Shown here in pieces: positions 55,401 to 63,681 of a stretch of DNA of 64,000 bases; within the stretch, counting starts at the first letter, position 1, and each line of letters opens with the position of its first letter. The DNA comes from Belnapia mucosa (GTDB lineage Bacteria > Pseudomonadota > Alphaproteobacteria > Acetobacterales > Acetobacteraceae), in contig NZ_JAEUXJ010000003.1 in the NCBI RefSeq assembly GCF_016775475.1, positions 481,033 through 545,032 of the forward strand. Reading direction: 5' to 3'. The notes beneath the pieces were generated by a model, which was not told where the DNA came from, ran no database searches, and saw only the letters and a list, made by a program, of their open reading frames with translations. Position numbers and translations under genes: made by a program.

Positions 55401-56503
55401 TCGCCGACACCGCCCATTCGGTGCGGGATGCGGCGGGGCTGCGCTGGCCTGCGCCGGATGGCATCCCCTTCCTCCGCGCCGGGCGTCGCCCGCTGGCAGA
55501 GGCCGCGCTTTCCCACTGCGACGCCGGCGACATCAAAGCCGCGCTTGTCCTGCTCCTCGCTGATCAGGACGACTGGTGGCGCGGCCCCACGGCCGACCCG
55601 GCCGCGCTGCGCCGGTTGATCCGCGAGCGCGCGACGCTCACCCTGCGCGAGGCGATGCGCCTGCTCGCCTGGGGCCCCGTCGCCGACTACTTCGCGCATC
55701 GCTGGTCGGACCCGACCTTCCTCGCCGGGCTGGCCCTGACCGAAGCGCATTGGAACGCCCCCCGCAGCGCCTTCGAACTGGCCTGCGGCATCGGCCACCA
55801 CCTGCGCGAGCTGGCGCGGCGCGGCGTCGCGGTGACCGGGGCCGATGTGGTCTTCGCCAAGCTCTGGGTAGCACGGCACTGGGTGGTGCCGGAGGCGCGG
55901 CTGCTCTGCCTCGATGCCGCGCAATCCTGGCCGCTGGAGGGGCCCTTCGACCTCGTCGCCTGCCACGACGCCTTCTACTTCCTCGAGCCGAAGCGGCCGA
56001 TCCTCGATGCGCTGCGCGGGTTGCTCGACCCGGCACGGGGCATGCTGCTCATCGGCCATGTGCATAACCGCGACTGGCCCAACCTCTCGGCCGGCGCCGC
56101 CCTCTCCGCCACGGAGATGGCCGACCTGCTTCCGGATGCCCGGCTTTACGAGGATGCCGAGCTGACCCGTGCCCTCACCGCCGGCCGCACGCCGCAATCG
56201 ACCCCTGCCGAGGCCCTGCGCGGCGCCGAGGCCTTCGCCGCCGCCGTGGGGCCCGGCCTGCGGGCGGCGCAGCCGGTGACCGGGCTGGTCGCCCTGCCGC
56301 CACCGGGCGCGCTGCTGCGCCGCAACCCGCTCTATGACGAGGCAGGCCGCATCGCCTGGCCTTCCGAGCGCTATGCCCGCGAATACGGTCCGCTCGCCAC
56401 CTACCCGCCCGAGACCGCCCAACCTCCCGCCGCGCCCCTCTCGCCCGCCACCGCCGAAGCGGCGCGGCGGCGCGAGCTGGTCGACCTGCCGGAGGGCTGG
56501 TGA
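55397..56503 (+). CDS. class I SAM-dependent methyltransferase
   Basis: A 368-residue protein. SAM motif I is AFELACGIGHHLRELARRGV (E127-x-A-C-G-I-G); motif II acidic residue in VTGADVVFAKL; motif IV PFDLVACHDAFYFLEPKRPI; post-motif LDPARGMLLIGHVHN. The N-terminal ~110 residues form a helical cap. Likely an O- or N-methyltransferase of the pathway product or a precursor. Overlaps both neighbours by four bases. Confidence 0.83.
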   Translation: MIADTAHSVRDAAGLRWPAPDGIPFLRAGRRPLAEAALSHCDAGDIKAALVLLLADQDDWWRGPTADPAALRRLIRERATLTLREAMRLLAWGPVADYFAHRWSDPTFLAGLALTEAHWNAPRSAFELACGIGHHLRELARRGVAVTGADVVFAKLWVARHWVVPEARLLCLDAAQSWPLEGPFDLVACHDAFYFLEPKRPILDALRGLLDPARGMLLIGHVHNRDWPNLSAGAALSATEMADLLPDARLYEDAELTRALTAGRTPQSTPAEALRGAEAFAAAVGPGLRAAQPVTGLVALPPPGALLRRNPLYDEAGRIAWPSERYAREYGPLATYPPETAQPPAAPLSPATAEAARRRELVDLPEGW

Positions 56504-57540
56504 CCATGCTCGACGCCGCGCAGCACGCCACGACGGGCGCGTTGGGCTGGGGCGTGATCGGCTTCGGCTGGGTGGCGCGCGACTATGCCGTGCCCGGCCT
56601 CCTGGGCGCCGGCGGCCGGCTTGTCGCGGTGGCGGACCCGGATGCCGGCGCGCGACGCCACGCCCGCACCCTCGGCGCCGAGGCCCATGCCGATGCCGAT
56701 CGCCTGCTGGCCGACCCGGCGGTGCAGGCCGTCTATGTCGCCACGCCCAACCACCTGCACCGCGCCGCCGTCGAGCGCGCCGCGGCCGCCGGCAAGCCGG
56801 TGCTCTGCGAGAAGCCGATGGCCGCCAGCCTCGCCGAGGCCGAGGCCATGGCCGCCACCATCCGCGCCACCGGCATCCGCTACGGCACCGCCTTCGATCA
56901 GCGCCACCACCCTGCCCATGCCGCCATCCGCGCCGCCATCGCCGCGGGTGCGATCGGCCGGGTCACCGCCATCCGCATTGCCTATGCCTGCTGGGTCGAT
57001 GCCGGCTGGGCCTCGGACAACTGGCGCGCCGATGCCTCCCGCGCCGGCGGCGGCGCCCTGATCGACCTCGCCCCCCACGGGCTCGACCTGGTGGACTACC
57101 TGCTGGGCGAGCCGGTCGAGGAGATCGCGGCGCTGACGCAGCAGCGCGTGCAGCGCTACGCGGTCGATGACGGCGCCATGCTGGTCGGCCGCACCGCCTC
57201 CGGCGTGCTGGTGCAGCTCCACGTCGCTTACAACTGCCCCGAAGGACTGCCGCGCCGGCAGCTCGAGGTGCTCGGCACGACCGGGCAGCTCCTTGCCGAG
57301 CGCACCATGGGTCAGGCGCCCGGCGGCAAGGTGTGGTGCATCGACGGCCGCCTCGGCCTTCGCACGCCGCTGCCGGTGCCGGAGGCCGAGGCCTCGCCCT
57401 TCCTGCGGCAGATGGACGCCTTCGCCCGCTGGCTGCGGGGCGAGGCCCAGCCGGATGCCTTCTCGCTCGCGCGGGACCTCCACACCATGCGCCTCGTCGA
57501 GCGCGCCTATGCCGCCGCCGGAGAGCGCCGATGCCGCTGA
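56500..57540 (+). CDS. Gfo/Idh/MocA-family oxidoreductase
   Basis: NAD(P)-dependent sugar or cyclitol dehydrogenase, 346 residues. WGVIGFGWVARDYAVPGLLG is the nucleotide fold; the catalytic-lysine motif CEKPMAAS gives Glu104-Lys105-Pro106; GGALIDLAPHGLDLVDYLLG provides the usual D-x-x-x-H dyad. The family includes myo- and scyllo-inositol dehydrogenases, so oxidation of the inositol ring to an inosose is the natural guess here. GTG 56500 overlaps the upstream stop; ATG 56506 is the alternative. Confidence 0.9.
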   Translation: MTMLDAAQHATTGALGWGVIGFGWVARDYAVPGLLGAGGRLVAVADPDAGARRHARTLGAEAHADADRLLADPAVQAVYVATPNHLHRAAVERAAAAGKPVLCEKPMAASLAEAEAMAATIRATGIRYGTAFDQRHHPAHAAIRAAIAAGAIGRVTAIRIAYACWVDAGWASDNWRADASRAGGGALIDLAPHGLDLVDYLLGEPVEEIAALTQQRVQRYAVDDGAMLVGRTASGVLVQLHVAYNCPEGLPRRQLEVLGTTGQLLAERTMGQAPGGKVWCIDGRLGLRTPLPVPEAEASPFLRQMDAFARWLRGEAQPDAFSLARDLHTMRLVERAYAAAGERRCR

Positions 57541-58376
57541 AGCCCTATGCCTGCGCCAATTGCGGCCACTGGCAGCGCTACTTCGCCCCGCCGCCGGACT
57601 GCCCCGTCTGCACCGACACGCGCAACGACCTGCCCGAGGATGGCTGGCGCTTCCTGACGGTGGAGGAGGTGCGGCCGATGCTGCGCGGCCACTGGCGCCG
57701 GCTGGAGCGCGACCTGGTCGCCTTCTCCGTCTCGCCGCCGCTCGGCCTGAACGGCACCGGCTGGCTGCTGCTGCACCCGGAAGGCAACATCGCCTTCGAG
57801 GCGGCGCCCTTCTACACCAACGACATGCTGGCCGAGATCGAGCGGCTGGGTGGCATCCGCATCCTCGCCGCCTCGCATGTGCATGGCTACGGCGCGCTCT
57901 GGCAGCTGCAGGACGTGTTCCGGCCGGAGGTCATGGCGATCCAGAAGGAGGACCTCCGCCTCACCAAGGCCTTCCGCGTCACCTGGCCCTATGACGAGGC
58001 GCTGGAGATCGCGCCCGGCCTCGTGCTGCACCATGTCGGCGGCCACTACGAAGGCCAGGCCGTGCTGCACGATGCCGGGCGGCGCATCCTCTTCTGCGGC
58101 GACGCCTTCAAGGTCGACCAGGACGCGGCCGGCAACAGCACCGCCGTCTCGACTCACAAGGCCTTCCACAAGTCGATCCCGCTGACGCCGGGCGAGATCC
58201 GCCGCTACCGCGAGGTGATCGCGGGCCTCGACTTCGACACGGTCTGCACGCCCTTCGAGCACGCGCCCGGCATCGGCCGCGAGATCGCCCTTGCCGTGCT
58301 GGACGACCAGCTCCGCGGCCCGCCGGGCGTGCGGCACCTGCCCCTGGACGAACTGCGCAGGAGCGCGACCCGATGA
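57531..58376 (+). CDS. zinc-ribbon plus metallo-beta-lactamase-fold protein
   Basis: A 281-residue protein. Residues 8-27 hold a rubredoxin/zinc-ribbon type CxxC-x12-CxxC (Cys8, 11, 24, 27). The rest is an MBL fold: His116-x-His118 (AASHVHGYGAL), His172 (HHVGGHYEG), Asp191 (LFCGDAF) and a final His in FEHAPG. The classical HxHxDH is reduced to HVHGYG, so only one metal site may be formed. The family hydrolyses esters, lactones or phosphodiesters. Overlaps the upstream gene by 10 bp and the YcaO gene by four. Confidence 0.8.
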   Translation: MPLKPYACANCGHWQRYFAPPPDCPVCTDTRNDLPEDGWRFLTVEEVRPMLRGHWRRLERDLVAFSVSPPLGLNGTGWLLLHPEGNIAFEAAPFYTNDMLAEIERLGGIRILAASHVHGYGALWQLQDVFRPEVMAIQKEDLRLTKAFRVTWPYDEALEIAPGLVLHHVGGHYEGQAVLHDAGRRILFCGDAFKVDQDAAGNSTAVSTHKAFHKSIPLTPGEIRRYREVIAGLDFDTVCTPFEHAPGIGREIALAVLDDQLRGPPGVRHLPLDELRRSATR

Positions 58377-59851
58377 GCCAGACCACCGACCTGCACGAGG
58401 TCGCCCGCGCCTTCCGCGCCTCCATGCCGGAGGAAGGGCATGTCACCGTCTTCCGCATCGACATGCTGGACCGCATCGGCATCCCCGTGGTGCAGGCCAA
58501 CCTGATCGTGGCGAAGGAGCCGGCCACCACCGGCTATGGCTACGGCTTCGAGCCGATCGAGGCAGAGGTCGGCGCGCTCGGCGAGCTCTGCGAGGAAGTG
58601 CATGTCGGCGCCTGGATGAAGCAGGCCGAGCGATTCGATGGCTCCTACGCGGATATGGTGCGGCAGCGCGGCGCGGCCGGCGTCGCCGACCCGCTGACGC
58701 TCTGCCTGCCGGCCGGCAGCCCCTACACGCCGGAGATGCCGCTCTCCTGGGTCGAGGCGCGGCGCTGGTCCAGCGGCGAGCCGGTGCTGGTGCCCCGTGA
58801 TTGGGTCGCCGCCTATCCCTACCAGCTCGGCGAGCCGTCGCGCCTGATCACGCCGATCACCAACGGCCTCGGCGCCGGCTTCGACCTGCCGCATGCGGTG
58901 GCGCACGGGCTGATGGAACTGCTCCAGCGCGACGGCAACGCCGTCACCTACCGCGCGCTCGATCAGGGCGTGGTGGTGGACATCGACACCGAGGAGGAGC
59001 CTGAGGTCGCCAGGCTGCTGGAGCATCTCCGCTCGCTCGGCATCGACGTCACCGTCAAGCTCGCCTGCATCGATTTCGGCATCCCCAACCTCTATGTCGT
59101 CGGCAACGACCGCGGCGCCCCGACGGTGCCGGTGCAGGTCACCTCCTGCGGCGAGGCCTCGCATCCCGATCGATCGCGCACGCTGCGCAAGGCACTGCTG
59201 GAATTCTGCGGCTCCCGCTCGCGCAAGGCGGCGACGCACGGGCCTATCGAGCTCGTCCAGGCCGCGCTGCCGCGCGACTATGTCGACCGCCAGATCGGCG
59301 TCGCCATGCTGGAGGAAGAGGAAGGGCGCGCCCTGCACGCCATGGCCGAATGGGTCGGCCAGGAGGCGGGCGAGTTGCGCCGCCGCCTCGCCGGCAGCGT
59401 TTTCTCGGATCGCCGCCGCGTGCGGCTGTCCGACCTGCCGACCGTGCCGGCGGCAGCGGTCACGGACCCGGACGCCCGGCTGCGGTTGCTGCTCGAGCGC
59501 CTGGCCACCGAGCGGCTGGAGCCACTGGTGATCGACTGCTCGCCCTCCGGCAGCCCGGTGAAGGCGGTGAAGACCATCGTCCCCGGCCTTGAGAGCGAGA
59601 CGATGAGCTACCACCGCATCGGCTGGCGCGGCGTCCGCCGCCTGCGCGAGCGCGGTGACCCGCTGCTGCTCGACGCACCGCGCGAGGGCGCGGCGCGCAT
59701 CCTGCTGCGGCCCGAGGACGAGGCGCGCGCCGGCGGCCCGGCTTGGTTCGATGCGCGGCGGGCGGACGAGACGGTCGGCCGGCTCTACCCGCTCTACCGC
59801 GAATGCGGCACCTTCTCCGCCCAGCTCTACCGCCAGCGGCAGGCGGCCTGA
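58373..59851 (+). CDS. YcaO-domain protein
   Basis: A 492-residue YcaO protein. YcaO enzymes activate amide carbonyls with ATP to form azolines, thioamides or amidines. Nucleotide and Mg2+ motifs are the Glu-rich helix GFEPIEAEVGALGELCEE (~59-75), LPHAVAHGLMELLQRDG (~172-188) and RTLRKALLEFCGSRSRKA (~269-286). In the last, the usual ExxQ is E277-F-C-G, so the Gln is lost. No ThiF/ocin, TfuA or precursor-peptide gene adjoins. Residues 330-492 are an extra C-terminal part. Overlaps the MBL gene by four bases. Confidence 0.88.
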   Translation: MSQTTDLHEVARAFRASMPEEGHVTVFRIDMLDRIGIPVVQANLIVAKEPATTGYGYGFEPIEAEVGALGELCEEVHVGAWMKQAERFDGSYADMVRQRGAAGVADPLTLCLPAGSPYTPEMPLSWVEARRWSSGEPVLVPRDWVAAYPYQLGEPSRLITPITNGLGAGFDLPHAVAHGLMELLQRDGNAVTYRALDQGVVVDIDTEEEPEVARLLEHLRSLGIDVTVKLACIDFGIPNLYVVGNDRGAPTVPVQVTSCGEASHPDRSRTLRKALLEFCGSRSRKAATHGPIELVQAALPRDYVDRQIGVAMLEEEEGRALHAMAEWVGQEAGELRRRLAGSVFSDRRRVRLSDLPTVPAAAVTDPDARLRLLLERLATERLEPLVIDCSPSGSPVKAVKTIVPGLESETMSYHRIGWRGVRRLRERGDPLLLDAPREGAARILLRPEDEARAGGPAWFDARRADETVGRLYPLYRECGTFSAQLYRQRQAA

Positions 59852-59853
59852 CC

Positions 59854-60696
59854 ATGGCGCTGCGCTTCGCCTACAACACCAACGGCGCCGCCAACCACCG
59901 CCTCGCCGATGCCATCGCGCTGATCGCCGAGGCCGGCTACGACGGCATCGCCCTCACCCTCGACTTCCAGCATCTCGACCCGCTGGAAGAAGGCTGGGTG
60001 GCCCGCACGGAGGCGCTCGCGCGCGAGCTGCGCACCCGGCGCCTCGGCTGCGTCATCGAGACCGGGGCGCGCTTCCTGCTCGACCCGCGGCACAAGCACG
60101 AGCCGACCCTGCTGACCCCGAACGCCGAAGGCCGCGCGCGGCGCGTCGCTTTCCTCCAGCGCGCCATCGACATCGGCAACATCCTTGAGGCCGAGGCGGT
60201 GTCCTTCTGGGCCGGCGTGCCCCGGCCAGGGGTCGATCGCGGCGAGGCCGGCGAATGGCTGCTGGAGGGCCTGGCGCAGGTGACGGACTACGCCACCCGC
60301 CACGGCGTGACCGCGGCGCTGGAGCCGGAGCCCGGCATGCTAGTCGAGACGCTGGACGACTGGGCCAGGCTGCAGCCGCACCTGCCCGGCCTCACCCTCG
60401 CCCTCGACCTCGGCCATTGCCTGGTAACGCAGGAGCGTGAGCCAGCCGATGCGGTGCGCGAATTCGCCGTGGAGATCGGCACCGTGGCGATCGAGGACAT
60501 GCGCCGCGGCGACCACACCCACCTGCCCTTCGGCGAGGGCGACATGGACATCCCCGGCTGCCTCGACGCGTTGGAGGCGATCGGCTTCGCCCGCCTCGTC
60601 TGCGTCGAGCTGTCACGCGAGAGCCACCGCGCCGACCGGATGATCCCGCAATCCCTCGACTGGCTGCGGCAATGCCGGGAAGGAGACACCCGATGA
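59854..60696 (+). CDS. xylose-isomerase-like TIM-barrel isomerase/epimerase
   Basis: A 280-residue AP-endonuclease-2/sugar phosphate isomerase fold. Likely metal ligands: Glu in AALEPEPGML, Asp/His in LALDLGHCLV, His in RRGDHTHLPFGEGDMDI, Glu in VCVELSRESH. Related proteins isomerise or epimerise ketoses and inososes (IolE, IolI, EboE types). With an Idh-like dehydrogenase in the same operon, action on an inosose-like intermediate is a fair inference. Two bases separate it from ycaO; four-base overlap with GT4. Confidence 0.85.
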   Translation: MALRFAYNTNGAANHRLADAIALIAEAGYDGIALTLDFQHLDPLEEGWVARTEALARELRTRRLGCVIETGARFLLDPRHKHEPTLLTPNAEGRARRVAFLQRAIDIGNILEAEAVSFWAGVPRPGVDRGEAGEWLLEGLAQVTDYATRHGVTAALEPEPGMLVETLDDWARLQPHLPGLTLALDLGHCLVTQEREPADAVREFAVEIGTVAIEDMRRGDHTHLPFGEGDMDIPGCLDALEAIGFARLVCVELSRESHRADRMIPQSLDWLRQCREGDTR

Positions 60697-61934
60697 GGAT
60701 CCTGTTCTGCAGCCGCCGCTTCTTCCCGGCCATCAGCGGCATGAGCGTCTATGCGGTCAACCTGCTGCGCCAGCTTGTCGCCGCCGGGCATGACGTGACG
60801 ATGGTCAGCCAGTACCGCGGCGATGCCGCTGGCACGCGCGTCTATGGCGGCGGCCCGCCGCCGGCGGTGCCAGGCGTCACCGTCATCGGCCGCCAGTCCC
60901 TCGGCGAGGAAGCCTTCGCCGAGCCAGGCGGCGCCGATTTCGAGCGTGACGTGGATGACATGGTCTCCGTCATCCTCGAGGAGCACCGGAAGAAGCCCTT
61001 CGACCTCCTGCACGCGCAATACGGCTACCCGAATGGCTGGGCCGTGCTGCTGGCGGCGCGCGAGCTCGGCATCCCGACCGTCGTCTCCATCCAGGGCGGC
61101 GACGGCCACTGGGTCGGCTCCTGCTGCGAGACCCACCGGCTCGGCATGCTGAACGTGCTGAACCATGCGAACGCGCTGCTGATCGGCTGCGAGAGCTTCG
61201 CGCAGGAGGTGGTCGAGCGCCTCGGCGTGGCGCGGGAGCGGTTCACCATCGTCCCCGGCGCCGTTGATACCGAACGCTTCCACCCCGCTGCGGGCTTCGT
61301 CCCCGGGGAGGCCCAGGACCCCGTTCGCCTGCTCTATCACGGCCGCGTCGACCGGCGGAAAGGCGCCCTCGACATGATCGAGGCGCTGGCCCTGCTCCAG
61401 GCCGAGGGCCTGGGCTTCGCCGCCACCATCTCCGGCATCGGGCCGGACTACGACAGCTCCCGTGCGCTGGCAGAGGAGCGTGGCGTCCCGGTCCGCTTTA
61501 CCGGCTATGCGGATTACGACGCCGCCCCCGCCCTCTACCGCGAGGCCGATGTTTTCGTCAGCCCGACCTATGCCGAGGGTTTCAGCAACACCATCCTCGA
61601 GGCGATGGCGAACGGGCTGCCGAGCGTCTCCTGCTACGCCGTCGGCGTCGTCGACTGCCTTCGCGACGGCGAGAACGGCCTGCTGGTGCAGCCGGGCGAC
61701 ATCCCCGCGCTGGCCGCCGCGCTGCGCCGAATCATCGAGGACGCGCCGTTGCGCCGCCGCCTCGCCGCGACCGCGCTGGAGGAATGCCGGCGCACCTATT
61801 CCTGGGAGGCGGTCGGCCGCCAGATCATGGAGGTCTATGCCGAGGTCGCCGGCCAGAAACCCGATACCGGCTTCGATCCCCTCCTGCCGCGCGACCCGGA
61901 CTGCCGGTTCCGCGCCGCGCCGCACCTGCTCTGA
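60693..61934 (+). CDS. GT4-family glycosyltransferase (MshA/BshA-like architecture)
   Basis: A 413-residue GT-B glycosyltransferase. N-terminal ILFCSRRFFPAISGMSVYAV is the acceptor-domain start; GAVDTERFHPA, LLYHGRVDRRKGALDMIEAL and the EX7E motif in SPTYAEGFSNTILEAMANG define family 4. In GT4 enzymes such as MshA the donor is UDP-GlcNAc and the acceptor inositol phosphate; here the acceptor could be the operon's cyclitol. The donor cannot be read. One-base overlap with the PIG-L gene. Confidence 0.9.
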   Translation: MRILFCSRRFFPAISGMSVYAVNLLRQLVAAGHDVTMVSQYRGDAAGTRVYGGGPPPAVPGVTVIGRQSLGEEAFAEPGGADFERDVDDMVSVILEEHRKKPFDLLHAQYGYPNGWAVLLAARELGIPTVVSIQGGDGHWVGSCCETHRLGMLNVLNHANALLIGCESFAQEVVERLGVARERFTIVPGAVDTERFHPAAGFVPGEAQDPVRLLYHGRVDRRKGALDMIEALALLQAEGLGFAATISGIGPDYDSSRALAEERGVPVRFTGYADYDAAPALYREADVFVSPTYAEGFSNTILEAMANGLPSVSCYAVGVVDCLRDGENGLLVQPGDIPALAAALRRIIEDAPLRRRLAATALEECRRTYSWEAVGRQIMEVYAEVAGQKPDTGFDPLLPRDPDCRFRAAPHLL

Positions 61935-62671
61935 TGCCGCGCGCCCTCGCCCTCTCGCCGCATCTCGACGACGCCGCCTTCTCCTGCGGCGGCACGCTCG
62001 CGGCATTGGCACAGGCAGGATGGGAAGTGACGGTGGCCACGGCCTTCACCCGCTCCGTGCCGAACCCCACCGGCTTCGCCCTGGCCTGCCAGCTCGACAA
62101 GAACCTGCCAGCGGATGTGGACTACATGGCGCTCCGCCGCGCCGAGGATGCCGAGGCCTGCGCCCGGCTCGGCGCAAGGCCGCTCTGGCTCGACTTCCCG
62201 GAAGCGCCGCATCGCGGCTATGCGGATGCACGCGCCCTGTTCGGCCCGCCGCATGAGGCGGATGCGATTCTGCCGCCGCTCTCCGGCGCGCTCGCGGCGC
62301 TGATCGCCGAGGCGCCCGACCTGCTGCTGGCACCCCAGGCCATTGGCGGGCATGTCGACCATGTCCGCCTGGTCGAGGCGATCCAGGCCGTGCTGCCCGC
62401 CGGGCTGCCGGTGCTGTGGTGGACCGATTTCCCCTATGCGACCCGTCCGCAGCGCGAGACGGCCCGCCCCTTCGCTGCGGCGATGGAAGTCGATCCGGAA
62501 CGCGCGATCCCTGGCGATGCGGCGGCACGCTTCGCTGCCTGCGCGGCCTATACGACGCAGCTCGGCTTCCAGTTCGGCGGCGAGGACGGGCTGCAGCGCG
62601 CGCTGGACGCCGCCGGACCAGTCGAGCGGTTCCGGGAAAGGGGTGCGGTGCCGCTCCGGGTGGCGGCATGA
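61934..62671 (+). CDS. PIG-L/LmbE-family deacetylase
   Basis: Zinc-dependent N-acetyl-sugar deacetylase fold, 245 residues. LALSPHLDDAAFSCGGTLAA carries the H-x-D-D metal motif (His10, Asp12, Asp13), and GGHVDHVRLVEAI gives the second His-x-x-His. Known members remove acetyl from GlcNAc-inositol (MshB), GlcNAc-malate (BshB) or antibiotic sugars. Coupled to the GT4 gene, it probably deacetylates that enzyme's product to expose an amine, possibly for YcaO or acyl chemistry. Confidence 0.9.
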   Translation: MPRALALSPHLDDAAFSCGGTLAALAQAGWEVTVATAFTRSVPNPTGFALACQLDKNLPADVDYMALRRAEDAEACARLGARPLWLDFPEAPHRGYADARALFGPPHEADAILPPLSGALAALIAEAPDLLLAPQAIGGHVDHVRLVEAIQAVLPAGLPVLWWTDFPYATRPQRETARPFAAAMEVDPERAIPGDAAARFAACAAYTTQLGFQFGGEDGLQRALDAAGPVERFRERGAVPLRVAA

Positions 62672-63681
62672 CGGACGGCTCCACCATCCTCGTCACCGGC
62701 GGCGCCGGGTATATCGGCAGCCATGTCGTCCTCGCCTTGCTCGATGCCGGCCTGCGCGTCGTGGTCCTCGACGACCTCTCGACCGGCTGCCGCGAGGCCG
62801 TGCCGCCCGGGGTGCCGCTGGTGCAGGCGAGCACCGGCGATGCGGCGGCGGTGCGGACGGCGATCCGAAGCTGCGGCGTGGGCGCCATAGTGCACATGGC
62901 CGGCTCGCTGATCGCACCCGAGAGCGTCGTCGATCCCGTCCGCTACTGGCGGAACAACCTGGCCAATACCCTCATCCTCGCCGAAGCCTGCGTCGCCGAG
63001 GGCGTCACGCGGCTGGTCTTTTCCTCCACCGCCGCCGTCTACGGCATCCCGGACCGGCTGCCGGTCGACGAGGATGCGCCCTGCCGGCCAATCAACCCCT
63101 ATGGCGCCTCGAAGCACGCGGCGGAGCAGTTGCTGCAGGCCATTTCCGCTGCGCATCGGCTGGAGGTCGTCGCGCTGCGCTATTTCAACGTGGCCGGTGC
63201 CGACCCGGCCGGGCGCGCCGGCCAGCGCGTCGCAGGCGCCACGCATCTGATCAAGGTGGCCTGCGAGGCCGCGCTCGGGCAGCGCCGCGAGGTGGCGATC
63301 TACGGTGAGGATTACGACACGCCTGACGGCACCGGCATCCGCGACTACATCCATGTCACCGACCTCGCGCGCGCGCATGTCGAGGCGCTGCGGCACCTCG
63401 CCATGGGCGGCGAGACCGCCGTGCTGAACTGCGGCTACGGCCGCGGGCATTCGGTGCGCGCCGTGCTCAGGGCGGTCGAGCGGGCCACGGGGGTGACGCT
63501 GCCGGTTCGGGTGGCGCCCCGGCGTCCAGGCGACCCGCCTGCCGTCGTCGCGGCCGCGCAGCGCATCCGCAGCCTGCTCGCCTGGCGGCCGGCCTTCGAC
63601 GATCTCGACTCCATCATCGCCGATGCCATCAGCTGGGAACGACGCATGGCAGGCCAAAGCCGGCGGCAGCTCTGGAGCTGA
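62668..63681 (+). CDS. galE: UDP-glucose 4-epimerase-like protein
   Basis: Extended short-chain dehydrogenase, 337 residues. ILVTGGAGYIGSHVVLALLD is the NAD site; FSSTAAVYG and NPYGASKHAAEQ give Ser and the Tyr-x-x-x-Lys; YFNVAGADPAGRAGQ and GTGIRDYIHVTDLARAHV are GalE hallmarks. It may supply UDP-galactose or UDP-GalNAc to the adjacent glycosyltransferases. Overlaps the PIG-L stop (ATGA) and the following gene. Confidence 0.92.
   Translation: MTDGSTILVTGGAGYIGSHVVLALLDAGLRVVVLDDLSTGCREAVPPGVPLVQASTGDAAAVRTAIRSCGVGAIVHMAGSLIAPESVVDPVRYWRNNLANTLILAEACVAEGVTRLVFSSTAAVYGIPDRLPVDEDAPCRPINPYGASKHAAEQLLQAISAAHRLEVVALRYFNVAGADPAGRAGQRVAGATHLIKVACEAALGQRREVAIYGEDYDTPDGTGIRDYIHVTDLARAHVEALRHLAMGGETAVLNCGYGRGHSVRAVLRAVERATGVTLPVRVAPRRPGDPPAVVAAAQRIRSLLAWRPAFDDLDSIIADAISWERRMAGQSRRQLWS

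Noticed and set aside
53293..62671. Complete mycothiol pathway
   Set aside because: No MshC or MshD homolog is present, and the YcaO, TIM-barrel, MBL and methyltransferase genes have no place in that pathway.
53293..63681. RiPP cluster with a hidden precursor peptide
   Set aside because: Genes overlap or are 2 bp apart with no room for a precursor; no leader-like peptide, RRE, ThiF, TfuA or peptidase was seen.
53293..63681. Ebo-type cluster
   Set aside because: A sugar-isomerase-like protein is shared, but UbiA-type prenyltransferase, dehydroquinate-synthase-like and TatD-like members are absent.
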